Origin: Ciona intestinalis | Lineage: Eukaryota; Chordata; Ascidiacea; Phlebobranchia; Cionidae | Length of the DNA stretch: 64,000 nt | NCBI RefSeq assembly: GCF_000224145.3 | Contig: NW_004190398.2 | Location: 342,310-406,309, forward strand | Direction: 5' to 3' | In this document: positions 45,120 through 57,418 of the stretch, piece by piece | How positions within the stretch are numbered: position 1 is the stretch's first letter | Layout: each line of letters opens with the position of its first letter | The notes under the pieces: generated by a model | Databases searched by the model: none | Told to the model about the DNA's origin: nothing | What the model saw: the letters and a program-made list of their open reading frames with translations, nothing else | Translations under genes and position numbers: made by a program

Positions 45120-45133
45120 GTAGATAATAATAG

Positions 45134-45141
45134 TGACGTCA
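45134..45141. promoter_or_regulatory. CRE/ATF palindrome TGACGTCA
   Basis: A perfect TGACGTCA 25 nt upstream of the phase-0 gene's ATG, followed at 45143-45152 by a related ATTACGTCAT. A further perfect copy lies at 45822-45829. Position close to the start suggests a promoter element; this is an inference. Confidence 0.45.
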
Positions 45142-45355
45142 CATTACGTCATAGAGATTTTGAAAACGGCCAAATTTATTTTGCCGTGGAAACAGTCGCC
45201 ATAGCAATGGTTTACCAAAAAGTCGAAATTTTTGAAAATTTGTTTTCGCTATAAATTTCCAATACTATGTTCTTATTGTATTTTACACTATTTTTTGTAT
45301 TTTTTTAACTTTTTAAGCATAATGTTCTACTGCGAGGCTCTGTGCTGTTGAAAAC

Positions 45356-45441
45356 GCTTTAGAGTAAGGTGTACGCTCTGTATTTGTGTGCAAAAGAAAC
45401 CTCTTAGACTTTAGAGTAAGGTGTACGCTCTGTATTTGTGG
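45356..45441. repeat. Direct repeat of about 30 bp
   Basis: TTAGAGTAAGGTGTACGCTC followed by TGTATTTGTG occurs twice, in the region upstream of the phase-0 gene. Confidence 0.9.
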
Positions 45442-46329
45442 AAATTTTGTTTCAGATTTTTGGTAAAAAGAAACGGGCTTTTTATTAAACATAATATGTT
45501 CATGGCATTGCTTACATACATACACATTAATATACCACGTATATCATAAACATACAAACGCTCCAAACATTTAAGTTTAATCGTTTCCACACAACATAGT
45601 GCCTATACATATACCAACTCGTAATTGCCAATCAAAATAAAACAGACAAACACAAATCAATCACATACCTATAGTAGATATAACTTTCTTTCACTTCGCA
45701 TTCAACAAAACACACCAAAGTGTACGTTTGTTCAATAGTTGTTCAAAATCAGCAGCAAAAAATCGAGCAGCGAATTCTTGCGCATCAATTTCACTAATGA
45801 AACATCAGCTGATCCGTTTCGTGACGTCAAATTCTTATTACATCACAAAGGGTGCATGAATTTTGGCCAATCAGATTTGAAAACAAATTATTGTTATGGT
45901 AACGAAATGCGAAAATTTTATAAACAGTTTTTGGACATTGAAACAATATATATTTATAAATTAATATAAATATTTTTTTTAAATATTGGACAAGAAAACA
46001 GCATCATACACCATTAAATACTAATAGATTTTGTAAGTTATACTATTCTATGCTGATTACACCAATATATATGCGATCAATACTCCGGAAAACAAGAAAA
46101 AAGTAAATATATTTCGAACTATAAAATATTTGTCATCCGATTAGATATTAAAGCAGTCCGTTAGAACTTAAACATATAGTAAGATTCGTCTAATCTGGTA
46201 GTAAACAAAGAAAATTAAAGAAAATATAAAACCGTCACCTCACAACCCCATAGAATAGACTATTGTTAACTGTATAAAACACGATCAGGATAAAGGTGTA
46301 TGTATGTATGTATGTATGTGATGTAATGT

Positions 46330-46580
46330 AACTATTTTCCTCTTTTTATGTATGGCTGTTAATTAGGACAACTCAGAGTCCGTATATAAAAATCTTTATG
46401 TTTATATACTGACTCTGGGACAACCCATTCGAGATCACCGGGATGCAGCAGTTGCCGTTCAGTGTCTTGCCTAATGACACATGCGTCCACAATATTAGCA
46501 GCGCCGAGCCTTGAACCATAACCTCCGGTTTTAAGCAGCCGCGCTAACCACTTTGCCACAGCGACAAGGGCAGTAAAGCA
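46330..46580 (-). mobile_element. SINE, reversed, with small insertion
   Basis: Head complement GCCGCGCTAACCACTTTGCC and body CAGTTGCCGTTCAGTGTCTT. The stretch at 46374-46430 repeats GAGTCCGTATATAAAAATC in an inverted, hairpin-like form. Confidence 0.75.
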
Positions 46581-47510
46581 AGTAACATTCATTAGATTTG
46601 TGGATATGTTCGCAGTGGTGTCGCATCACTAAAAAGATGAAGTGACAATCAACCACAGCGATCTAATAACCTTCATTGAACTCGTAATATGCTTCTATGC
46701 ATGGTTGGTTGTATGTACCACATATTTGCTAGGAAATCAATGTAACCACGGCCTACTAGAGATATATCTTTAGTAGGCCGTGATGTAACCAAGAAAAAAA
46801 AGGGAATTTAAATTATTTTCTTTAAAAATCGTTAAAAATAGGCGCTTAATGTCTCGTCATTAAGTTATAGCTTCAGGCTACAAAAAAACTTCCCTCGTGC
46901 AGCAGTGTGGGCCATGGGGTAAAACTGGGCCTATTTGATAGACTAAAACAAAGACTATTTACAGAACTTTATAACCGTTGCCCCATGACTCTAAAAGAGC
47001 GTTGTTAGTTGTTTAAAACAAAATCAGAAAAAATGATTTATGTGCTAACGGTAGTCCGTCTTAACCCACAGTACTACCGTACCAACGACGTTCCATACCA
47101 GTCCCAGTCCAATATTTCGCATGTTTTTTCGTTGTATACGCGTTAGCAAATCATTAATAAGGAATGCCTATATAGCAAGCAGAGACTGGTGGTCTGTCGA
47201 GGGTCAGAACGGCGTGCACGATCATATACTTGATGTAGCAATGGTGCATCACAGTTACGCATCATGTTATATTTATTGTGCCAGCGTTTACACCACAGAA
47301 AAGTGGTTATACCGCGTCTGTATCCAGCCAAGAGGTTTTGGCTACGAAGCTCGGCGCTGCTGCAATTGTCTAGTGTAGTTTTATTGTAGTGGGGCCAAGC
47401 AAACCAATTATTAACACCGCTAGACGGAGCTAGAGAAACATAACCGCACATGGTTTATGGTCATCAATTTTGTAAACAAAACATTTATTGTGATATTGTG
47501 TATGCTTATC

Positions 47511-50500
47511 ATGAATTTAAACAAGAATTCAAGGCTTATTTCATCTTTTGTTAAACCAGCAACACGAAAAAGAGGTAATTAGTACTGCTTAGTGCTTAGT
47601 TTTGCATCTGTAACTTAAGTTTAATAATTATATATTCGTTTATTTTGGCACTGCTATTATAATGTGTACAAGTGGATAAATGCAATACCAAAACATTCTT
47701 CGATTTAATTTCCGTATGTTTAATATAGTTGACTATATTGATAACTGTATAAAATAATCAGAACATTTCATTATATGCAACTAAAATAATGTACACTGTC
47801 ACTGGCGCCTTGGCAAAGTAGTTACAGCGCGCCTGCCTCTAACCCAGAGGTAATGAGGTAACTATTTGAGGCTCGTCGCTGCTATCATTGTGGGGGTATG
47901 TGTCCTTAGGCAAGACACTTAACAGCAATTGATCCAAGCCAGTGGTCATTTTTGGGTTGTCCATATTATTAGCCCTAATAAACATGAAAAAATCCCTCCC
48001 CAAAAAATAATAACCCACCAAGTAACCGTAACTCGTAAGCTGGCATGAGGTGTATGAAACAGAACACTCGTGTTATAACGACCGTCGTTTTCTAGCCAGG
48101 CGAAGATAAAGTAAGTTTCATTCATTCATTTGTAACAAAAAACAAAATGTTTTAGCTTTTTTGTGCTGGAACAAACTCAAGACATGCTCCTCCAATATTT
48201 CAGTATACACTGCTTCTCAAAATGGTAAGGAAAGTAATTTGTGTAGGCTATTACAGGTAGCATAACCTTAATGTTAAATTTAATATGTTTAATTATGTAT
48301 TGTTTACTTAATTTTGGTAATCCTTTAGCTGGTGGCCACCTAAAATTTTGGTTTCAAAATGTTTCTTAGGTCTCACTGATACCTACTGTATAATTTTAAA
48401 AATAAAAACTCGGGCGTTCGTGTCGAAAATTAACTTTGAAAGTGCGCAAAATCGTGCTGCGTCACCGTATTTTCCACACCAGCAGTTATGAATTAAACCA
48501 AGGTTGGATTATTACATCATAGAATGCGTATTGTTACGTTTGATTCCTACGTTCAAACAGTGGGGAAAATACAAGGCTGTAACGTATGTAATATACCACT
48601 ATTGTGACGTAATAAATCTTTAACCTTACGCAAATCAGACAAATTACTGTGACGAAGCATGTTTTCGCGCATTTTTAAAGTTAATTTTCGACACGAACGC
48701 CCAAGTTTTTTTAAAAAAAATTTATACAGTGGGTATCAGTGAGACCTAAGAAACATTTTGAACCCAAAATTTCAGGTGGCCACCAGCTAAAGGATTACCC
48801 TTAATTTTTACATTGTATTGTCTGTAGGATGTAACGGTCACGCCTTTTATTCAAAACATTCTTTCATTTTTATCAAAAGTATGTTTTACTAACTGTTGTT
48901 TTACCGTTACTACCCGTCTTTTTGCGTTTGTTAACTCTCATGTTCTTCGTTATCGTGACCAAAGAGACAAAATAAATTTTATTCGTTCAACTGAGAAAAT
49001 CAAACACCATGTCTTTTTATTTGGTTAGGTGTAGCGATTAGGCCTATTTTCTTTCAATTAAATGTAAATATGTTTTTACCAACTGTTTTTTGTTACTATA
49101 TCCTATCTTTTCGTTTAAAACATTTCTAAATCTTAGCTACTGAAATTGAATTCAGTTACTTAGAAATGAGTTAAAAATAATCAATTTAAAAAAAATTTTT
49201 TAGAACACAGAGAAAGCAATTTAATTGAATCAAGGGAAAAAAATAAACTGCAAAGAAGAACTTTACTTTTTGACGAGGCTAAAAAACAGCAACTTGCTGA
49301 CAGGGTGCCAAGAATAGAAAAAATAGAGGTAGAAATTTTAACCTTTTTTAAAAACTGTTTTCTGACATAATTTTAATATCATTTTTTTGTTTAAACCAAT
49401 CTTTCATTAGGTAAATTGTGTTCCAAAGTTTCATATGAAAAAAGTAATGTGCTTAGTGCTAGGTAATCATTTCTTAAAAAATCATTTCTTGTAGAAATAA
49501 CAACATAGATTCGAATCAAAGCTCACTTGTGGGCTGACGTGTTCTTGGGCAAAACACTTACCAACAATTGCTCTAAACCTGTGGCTTCTTGTTGGTTGCC
49601 TCAAATTCCCTCAATTATCATAATCAGTCAAACAAAAAAAATCCCAAAAAATTGTTACCTACTAAATTACATTCATGGTAACTCAAAAGCGTTCACGAAG
49701 TGTATGAAACAGAACACACATGTTATTACCCCTGTCGTTGCCTCACTTCGATAGATAAATAAGAAACACATACATACATTTAATGAAAAAGATAATTTTT
49801 GGGATTGTACTTCTGTTTGTGTAAATTAAACTTAAACTGAATTTTTTGACTTCCAGGTAAAATACAAAGGTCGTGTTTTGACAGATGATGCAATCATGTT
49901 TATGAACAAAAATCTTTCCACACCTTACCACTGCGCTATGCGTGAGTTTCATTAGCAGTTTACTGTATGCTTTTTATTCTATGTGAGTGAAGTCCTTATC
50001 AAAGACCTGGGATTTAGGCCAGATTTGTCCCATAATCCAAAATACCCAGGTTATTTCTGTAGGTATGTATGTCGTGCGACCAGTGTCACTTTAACAAGTC
50101 CATGACACTGTCCTAAATCTCCCATGGCTTAAACTAAGTATTTCCCTTTTGGAATCCTATACCTATGTCTTTATTTTCCACACATTTTTTTGTTATCCTA
50201 TGTCTTTTTGTCTAAGAATTCCATTTGTCTTAGAATTCCATTTGTCTTAGAATTCCATTTGTCTTGGATTCCTTGGACTGGTTTTTGCAATTTTTTTTAC
50301 TTCTCTCCTTCCATGCTCTACCAAATGTATATTCCAAGCATCTAAAGGTCTTGAATAAATTATTGATATAGTAGGGTGGGAGAGATGGGACACCTTTAGC
50401 ACATAATATCAAAATATCCTGATCATGTTTTAAACAATTAACAACGGTTTATGGAAGTTGTGAGGATACAGTTTCATAATTGTTTAAATAATCTGTATTT

Positions 50501-53500
50501 ACTACCAAATGGGACGAGAAAATAGAATAAAAAGGTGTTCCATATTCCCCCACCCTACTACATTTATTTATCCAACTGAACTCTTTAGTCTTTATAATAT
50601 TTTTTGTACGCCAATGGGCATTGAGTAGATACACAAACTGAACTGGTACCAACGATTAGCATGCCTGTGCTGCATCTACAATTCTAAGTGTGAAATAAAA
50701 CACTCTGTGCAAGGTTACTTTACAAGGAGCCAAGTTAGCTAACTTTCTTAATAGTCGCTAAGTTTTTTGTACAATATTTTTCATTTCTTGTAACAGGGAT
50801 AGGCTATAGTTGCATTTAGTTGACAGATTTTTTTTTTTTTTTAATCTATATAAAATGTTTTTTTTTCCTTTTTATTTTTAGATATTGGAACTGGTGTTGC
50901 AAATTCCTCTGTTCTTGCTGTTGTGACTCCCAGTGATGCGCAATCAAATTCCACCAGTGTTTCCAAAGTAGAAACAAATCATGATGGAGAGGTATGAAGA
51001 AAAATTATTATCAAAAATTTGTAATAGCTTTATTGATATATGAGGAACATATTTGATTCAGTTGGCAAAGGCTCTTAAACTAGAAATGGCCGCTTAGAAA
51101 TATACATGTAACCACAGTTAACAATGATATATAATTAGTGTTAGCCCTGTATTTATTACTTATTACTTATAGCAAATTTCTGCGATTCTTTAATTTTAAG
51201 CTGTTTCAAAAGTCTGAAACTTTCAGTTTCTACTTTCATATTATATTTTATCATTTGCCAGCGTTGTAGCACAGTTGGTTAGCGCGCCTGCCTTGAACCC
51301 AGAGGTAATGGGTTCAAGGTTCGTCGCTGCTACCATTGTGCTAACCATCATATGTGTCCTTGGCCAAGACACTTAACGATAACTGCTCCAACCCAGTGAT
51401 GGGTTGTCCAAACTTTCAGCCACACATAAAAACAAATCTCCAAATTAAATAATAACCCACAAAGTAACATACTTGGTAACTCGTAAGCTGGCATGAGGTG
51501 TATGAAACAGAACACTTGTGTTATAACGACTGTCAGTTTCCAACCATGCAAGAATAAAGTAAGTTGGATTCATTCATTTAGTTAACTTTACTCTACATTA
51601 CAGTTAGTAACAACAGATCCAGCTAAATCTGAACAATTATTATGGGACATTCATTCTCCTTTGCCATTTGACTGCGAACTGGAGTTACTTAAATTCACAA
51701 TGAATAATTCGCTCCAGTGGCAACATGAACAAGTCAACAAGGTACCACTTCAGATAGCTGTCTTTTTGGGGTTTCAGTATTTTTTTGTAACTTTTGTATG
51801 TAAAACTGGTATGTTATGTCAGAGGCACAATGTTTTGTTTAATTTATATTTATATATATGTATATAGTTATACAATGCTTTTTTTAAATATAATATATAC
51901 TTTTCAATATAATATATACTACTTTTTTTTTTGGTGTTAACTTAACTTTTTTGCATAAACTGTTATGTTATGGGCACAATTTTTTTGTTTAATTTATACA
52001 TGTTGTTTTATTAATATTTTATGTATTTTTTTCTATATATTTTTCTATGTTTTTTCTTTAAAAAAATAAACTTCACTGTTATTTTTACTATGTCAAATTT
52101 TCTAGCATCTTTCTTTACTATAAAAAGTTCATTAATGTGATCAATATACTTGGTACTGTAGGCTTACTGGCGAACATGTTCTGTTATTCTTGGTGCAGTT
52201 GTGCAAGAGGCTTTTAAAGAAAATCAGAAAATTGGGCTTTTAAAGATACCAGAAATTTCCGGTAAGTGGCTTAAAACTAAGCCCTATTAATATAGTCCTA
52301 TAATGAAGTTTAAACAAACAAATATAATGGTGTATAAAGTGTTGGTGTATAATAAGACACCTATGCTATAACTCGCAATTATCGATTCGAAAAAATATGT
52401 GGGTAAAATTGATGTTCTCCTATAAAGCAAAAAAAAGTTGGAATTTTAGATCTGAAATAAAGTATTCTAGGATATCCTAAAATAACTAATTATTCTGTGA
52501 TGTGCATCCCTAATGTTTAAGATCACACAATAATGGAATTGTGAAGTGCTGTTATGGTAGCATATATAAACAATTATTAAGAACCATTTTTTTCTGTCGT
52601 TTTACCGGTATCCGTATGCATATTGAATGTATTTGCCAAATTCATCACTGAGGTTTTTTTCTATGTTTGACAACTATGCATGTGTCATGTGTGTATTTTT
52701 ATTTTAACAAAGTCACCCCAGATTTTGTTTAAAATAAAAACATGACAACGGTTGGCTTAATCATTGTTAAATCTTAAAAGTTCATTTTTATACAAAAAAA
52801 AGCTGTCAAAATATAAGTTGTTTGACAACTATGGGTGTATTTGTATTTTAACAAAGTGATCCCAGATTTTGTTAAACTTTTAAAAACAAGGCACCCCTAT
52901 ACTTAATCATTGTTAAAAACTTTATTAAATCCATTTAAAATGTTTATATACGAAAAAAGCTGTTAAAAAGTCTTTATTTTTAGTGAAAAGTGGAGCATTC
53001 TGCTACGATCTGCTCCTTGATCCAGGGATGCGGGACTGGGAGGCAAGGGAGGAGGACCTCGTCTTCATGAGCAAAGTTGCAAGGAGGATCATTTCAAAAA
53101 ATCTTAAGTTCGAGAAGTTGGAAATGGAAGCGGGGATCGCAACTGAGATCTTCCAAGAGGAGGAGTAAGTTCTTCTCCATTTTGTTAACTGATGGTTCAT
53201 AAAAAAGATCGAGATATAAAAGATGTCCGGCGCCGTGGCATAGTGATTAGCACACCTGCCTGTAACGCAAAGGTAATGGGTTCAAGGCTCGACGCTGCTA
53301 CCATTGTGGGCGCATGTGTCCTTGGGCAAAACACCTAACGGCAATTGCTCCAACGCAGTGGTCACTATGGCTTGTCTTAACTATCAGCCATACATAAAAA
53401 AATGAAAAAATCCCTCAAAAAATAATCACCCACAAAGTAACATACATGGTAACTCTTAAACTGGCACGAGGTGGTAAACCCGTGTGATAAGGACTGTCGT

Positions 53501-55183
53501 TTTCCGGCCACGCGAGGATAAACTAAGTTACATTCATTTATTCAGATATGAAAAGGTACAAAGGGGTTCTCACATAGAATAGAACCAAATAAAGTGGTTA
53601 GCGCATATTCATTCTAGAGTTTGTGGGTTCAGGGCTCATTGCTGCTACCATTGTTGGCGTATGTGTCCTTGGGGAAGAGTCTTATCAGCAATTGCTTTGA
53701 CCCAGTGGTCTCTTATGGCTTGTCCAAGTCAGCCAATCATTACAAAACAAATAAAAAATTGATATCGAAAACAGAACACCCACGTTATAACAACTTTCGA
53801 CGCCCCACCAAGGAAAAATCACATCAATTCATGCACTATATATTCTTCTGCAAGAGTCAAATACCATGTTAATTTCCCCAGACAAAAACTGAACACCATA
53901 GCTGAGCTGTTGGAGAAGAATGGACAAGACAGCTCCATACCTGTATATAGATTTGGAGAATACATGGATGTAATAGAAGGCCCTCTTATATCAAATACAT
54001 CACATATATTTCATTACATCGTAACTGCAGTGAGTAAAATTTTCTCATGTTTGAACTTTTATGTCAAGACACTACATAAAGAGTGTTTGTTCTTTCTATT
54101 CTATGTGGGTGAGGTCCCGCGGCGGCACGCCATGGGTCCTAGGATTTAGGTCAGGATTGGCCCATTGACCCAACACCCAGGGGGTGTGGAACAGTTTTTG
54201 GAGCCTGTCGTCTAAAAAAGTGTATGTTCTCTAGTATTAGTAGTATTTCAAACTTCTAAAAAGCTCATTTTAGTAATTGCAAGAAATTAAAATACACGAA
54301 AGTTGTTAAAACACCGTGTTTTGTTTCGTGCACCTCGTGCCAGCTTACAAGTTACCATGTATGTTACTTTCTGGATGATTATTTTTAATTTTTGTATGGC
54401 TGACATTTTGGACAACCCATTAATTACCACTTGCATACACCCACATATACACCCACAATGGTGGCAGTGACGGGAACCTATTACCTCTGGGTTAGAAGCA
54501 CGCATCTAAACCACTACGCCACGGCTCTATAAAATACCAGTTGAAGAGCCCTGGTCTAACACTTGTTATATTATAGCTGCATCAAGTAAGCAAGGAAACC
54601 AACACATGGCGAATTCAAGGTTTATCGCTACCTGAAGAACTAAAGCTTCACCATAGCGTGTGGTCTGTGCTAGAGAACAGAGCTCGCAAACTGGTAAGTA
54701 GCTGCATTTTTCGGTAACAGCACCCGAATATATATTGTATGTATTTGAAAACAAAAGCCCAACCTTAAAAATACTGTGGGCAGTAACACAACCAGAAAAA
54801 ATAGGAGGGGGGTTCAAAAAAGGATATTTATGGGGGTTTGCAGCCCCCAACCCCCTTGGCTGCGGCATTCACCGTGGGTATTTCAAGGTATACTGTACTG
54901 ATATTTTTACTACTTGAAAACAATTTATGCTGTTTTTGAACATTTTACTTTTAAACGTGCTGCCTATGATGGTTACTAATATTTGTTAACAACGCTTAAT
55001 TAGGTAAGAGAAGATCTGCCAGAAAACTGTGATCTTGGCGTAGATAATTCCAAAAGGTTCAATATGCACCGTTACGAATCCATTGAAAACAAAACAAAAA
55101 TTCGTAGCAAAGCGACTGGACAGTGGTTACATAAAGACTGGAAGACTTCAGCAGAAAAAATTGATCCTACCGTTTCAAATTGA
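47511..55183 (+). CDS. MRPL39: Mitochondrial large ribosomal subunit protein mL39
   Basis: Component of the mitochondrial ribosome, related to the N-terminal part of threonyl-tRNA synthetase. Exons: 47511-47574, 48156-48224, 49204-49328, 49857-49941, 50882-50991, 51604-51741, 52162-52261, 52984-53164, 53882-54029, 54577-54693, 55004-55183. All are GT-AG and in phase, 438 residues, longer than the roughly 340 of vertebrate MRPL39. The first two exons give a basic, Ser/Thr-rich presequence suited to mitochondrial import. Recognisable blocks are PRIEKIEV, MNKNLSTPYHCAM, AYWRTCSVILGAV, SGAFCYDLLLD, GEYMDVIEGPLI and GLSLPEEL, in the family's order. The region after the HCAM block is about 30 residues longer than usual and Ser/Thr-rich, and the C-terminus is extended. 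The ATG at 47511 is the only in-frame start before the presequence. Introns hold SINEs and a 485 bp inverted-repeat element. Confidence 0.94.
47803..48130 (+). mobile_element. SINE with tRNA-like head, full length
   Basis: The head has an A-box-like AGCGCGCCTGCCTCTAACCC and a reduced B-box region. The body contains GTGTCCTTAGGCAAGACACTT and the tail AACTCGTAAGCTGGCATGAGG ... AAGATAAAGTAAGTT. It resembles the composite SINE described from Ciona (Cics type, named from memory). In MRPL39 intron 1. Confidence 0.85.
48316..48800. mobile_element. 485 bp non-autonomous DNA transposon with long inverted repeats
   Basis: The terminal inverted repeats run about 140 bp (left starts GGTAATCCTTTAGCTGG, right ends CCAGCTAAAGGATTACCC). 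They are flanked by identical 8 bp copies of TTAATTTT at 48308-48315 and 48801-48808, a target-site duplication of the length used by hAT transposases. The internal part has no coding frame. It lies in MRPL39 intron 2. Confidence 0.88.
49505..49750 (+). mobile_element. Degenerate SINE
   Basis: Retains GTTCTTGGGCAAAACACTTA and the tail GTATGAAACAGAACACA. In MRPL39 intron 3. Confidence 0.7.
50366..50561. mobile_element. MITE in MRPL39 intron 4
   Basis: Ends TATAGTAGGGTGGGAGAGAT and CATATTCCCCCACCCTACTA. Confidence 0.85.
51258..51579 (+). mobile_element. SINE with tRNA-like head, full length
   Basis: Head AGTTGGTTAGCGCGCCTGCC, then GGTAATGGGTTCAAGGTTCG (B-box-like GGTTCAAG). The tail ends AATAAAGTAAGTTGGATTC. 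In MRPL39 intron 5. Confidence 0.87.
53228..53543 (+). mobile_element. SINE with tRNA-like head, full length
   Basis: Head GGCATAGTGATTAGCACACC and GGTAATGGGTTCAAGGCTCG, followed by the standard body and tail. In MRPL39 intron 8, with a partial second copy at 53590-53790. Confidence 0.87.
54102..54192 (+). repeat. Second dispersed repeat family
   Basis: Core GTGGGTGAGGTCC ... CACGCCATGGG ... GGATTTAGGTCAGGATTGGC. Related cores occur near 4150-4235, 8093-8150, 9838-9905, 15362-15435, 49978-50045 and 55293-55345, in both orientations. Possibly the tail of another SINE. Confidence 0.65.
54290..54530 (-). mobile_element. SINE, reversed
   Basis: Tail complement GCACCTCGTGCCAGCTTACA and head complement ACCTATTACCTCTGGGTTAG. 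In MRPL39 intron 9. Confidence 0.8.
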
Positions 55184-55187
55184 TAAT

Positions 55188-55193
55188 AATAAA
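55188..55193 (+). terminator. Polyadenylation signal of MRPL39
   Basis: AATAAA begins 5 nt after the TGA stop, in a T/G-containing flank, implying a very short 3' UTR. Confidence 0.6.
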
Positions 55194-55404
55194 TGTAACA
55201 AGCGTTGGTTGGCAGTCTGGTGTTTTGTGTGTTTTAAAGAAATCTGTGTTTTTTTATAATGCCTGTACGACTGTTTATTTCTCTCTTTTCTGCGTGGAAG
55301 AGGTCCTATACAGCGTGTTACGCCCTGGGACAGTCGGGACTAGAGTTGGGCAAGTACGTTGGCAATGGTATCATTATCGAACCAGTGATTCTTGGTTTAA
55401 ATGA

Positions 55405-55890
55405 AAGTGTAACTTACTTTATCCTTGCGTTGCCAGAAAACGACAGTCGTTATACCACGGGTGTTCATACACCTCGTGTCAGCTTATGAGTTATCATGTA
55501 TATATGTTACTTTGTGGGTGATTATTTATTGCGTTTTTTTGTGCATAGCAGATAATTTGGACAACCCCATTAGTGGGTTACGATGAAACGGCGACGGGAT
55601 AGCGATTAGCACGCTGGGCTCTAGCCCAGAGTGTTATGCATTGGCGCTGCTCCATTGTGGGCGTGTGTGCAGCAAAAAACTTGACCGCATTTGCTTCAAA
55701 CCAGTGGTAACTGACGGGTTGTCTAAATTTACAATAAAAATGAACAAATTTCAAAAAATTACTTACAAAGTTACATGTGTGTTTCCTCGTAAGCGGGTTC
55801 GAGGTGTATCGAACAAAACGCCCGTGTTTAACGACTGTCGTTTTTCGGCCACACAAAGATAAAGTAAGTTACTTTCATCACTCATTCATA
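55405..55890. mobile_element. Inverted pair of SINEs
   Basis: A minus-oriented tail and body (55405-55575) is followed 13 bp later by a plus-oriented full copy (55589-55890). The two could fold on each other in a transcript. Lies just 3' of MRPL39. Confidence 0.8.
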
Positions 55891-56394
55891 CTTTCGTATC
55901 TTGTACCACATTTTGAATTATACTCCCCTCTAGACGGCGCTACGGAGCCGCTGTACTTATCGTTGCTGGTAAAATAATGTCTGCCGAATACATTAGATTG
56001 CCCGAAGATACCAGTTGTATCGGTAGTCAAGTACACTGTAAGGTAAACCTCAAACCGTGTGACCTTTACTGTTAAAATAACACTGCGTTCTAGTTTTAAA
56101 ACCTGACAGTCTATCAAAAAATTCTGTCTATGTTTTTGAGCCCCCGGCAGACTTTATATGATACTGGTGTATTTTAAGTGGTAATGGTGAAGCTATTAAT
56201 ACGTTCTTAGAATAGTGACTAAAATTAAAAACATTTATGTAAGGTTAGGTAAGACCATTTTGCATGCGACCTTTGTCTATTAAAGTTTAAACGCATTGTA
56301 TCTGCATATGCCACAATCCCATTTTAAATTTTCTTTTTAAAAATTAATTAAGCGCCCCCTCTAAAGTATGTTTTCCAAAATTGATTGTCTATGT

Positions 56395-56610
56395 ATATGG
56401 GTGTAATTAAGATGAGCCATTCTTTCCATTTTATCGTCCCATTTTGTAGTAAACATTTAAAGTTTTGCATTTTGTAGTAAACATTTAAAGAATTGTGCGA
56501 TCATATTCTCTTTACGACTTTAAAATAGGGCGTTGTTAAATGTTAAAATAAGGTTGGAAAAATGGGATAATATCTGCCAAGTATATCCCATCTTACCCCA
56601 ATAGTACGAT
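56395..56610. mobile_element. Degenerate MITE relic
   Basis: Shows TTTTATCGTCCCATTTTGTA, then AAAATAGGGCGTTGTTAAA, and ends CCCATCTTACCCCAATAGTA. Confidence 0.6.
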
Positions 56611-57223
56611 ATATGTTTGTTGGTATATACGATGTATACAGCTTTGCACGATATAGCGTGTAAGCAGACCTGTTTTTCTGGAATTTAAGTTTCTTTAATT
56701 CCTGCGGGTTTTGGAATTCTTGTTTGACCGATCATGAACGTTTTAGAAATTCAGCCGCAAAATGTTTCCAAGTAACACGATGCACTGTGTCGTGATAGTT
56801 TCGGGGCAAACAAAAATTCCTGTGCACCAACCGGCTTTGCAACAAAAAAAACCAACCAAAATTTCGGTGAATTTTTTCTAATGCAAGAAATTCGTATAAA
56901 TCTGGGAAAGTTCCCGTACCCGATACTGTTCCTTCTTTCAGGGCAAAAAAACACATTTAAAGATATTATCTAGTTTGGTTTATGAGGCAATATTTTTACG
57001 GAAACTAAAGCAACGAACGCGTCGAATGGCACCAGTATATAGTTTTGTTGGGTAAGATGGGATACCGTTAGCTTCAAATTTTTATATTTCTCGGTCGTGT
57101 TTTCAACGATTAACACCGCCGTTTTAGAGTCGTGGTGCTACGGTTATATAACTCTGTAATTTGGTTTAGTTTTGAGAAAATCCCTTTAAAGTCAGGTTTA
57201 AAATGTAGGCTGACAAACAAAAA

Positions 57224-57418
57224 AGTACTGTGGGGTAAGATAAGATACCTTTAGCACATAATATCCAAATATTCTGATCGTGTTTTAAACAATTACCAAC
57301 AGTCAATGGCAGTCGTGAGAATACGGTTTCATAACTCTTTTAAATATTCTTTGTTTACTACCAAATGGGACGACAAAATAAAATGAAAAGGTGTCCCATC
57401 TTCCCCCACCCTACTATA
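57224..57418. mobile_element. MITE, about 195 bp family
   Basis: Ends AGTACTGTGGGGTAAGATAA and CCCATCTTCCCCCACCCTAC. A related relic lies at 57040-57180. Confidence 0.85.

Larger units (their letters stand above)
45110..47510. other. Divergent intergenic region, phase-0 gene / MRPL39
   Basis: 2.4 kb between two divergent start codons. It contains CRE motifs near 45134 and 45822, a direct repeat of about 30 bp (45356-45387 and 45413-45441), a degenerate MITE (about 46176-46295), a reversed SINE (46330-46580) and another degenerate MITE-like segment (46915-47073). The overlapping open frames at 47121-47451 resemble nothing I know. Confidence 0.6.

Noticed and set aside
47803..47880. Possible tRNA genes at SINE heads (also 51258, 53228, 4055, 39325)
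   Set aside because: Box-like motifs are present, but the heads do not form a complete cloverleaf by eye and are followed by the same SINE body each time.
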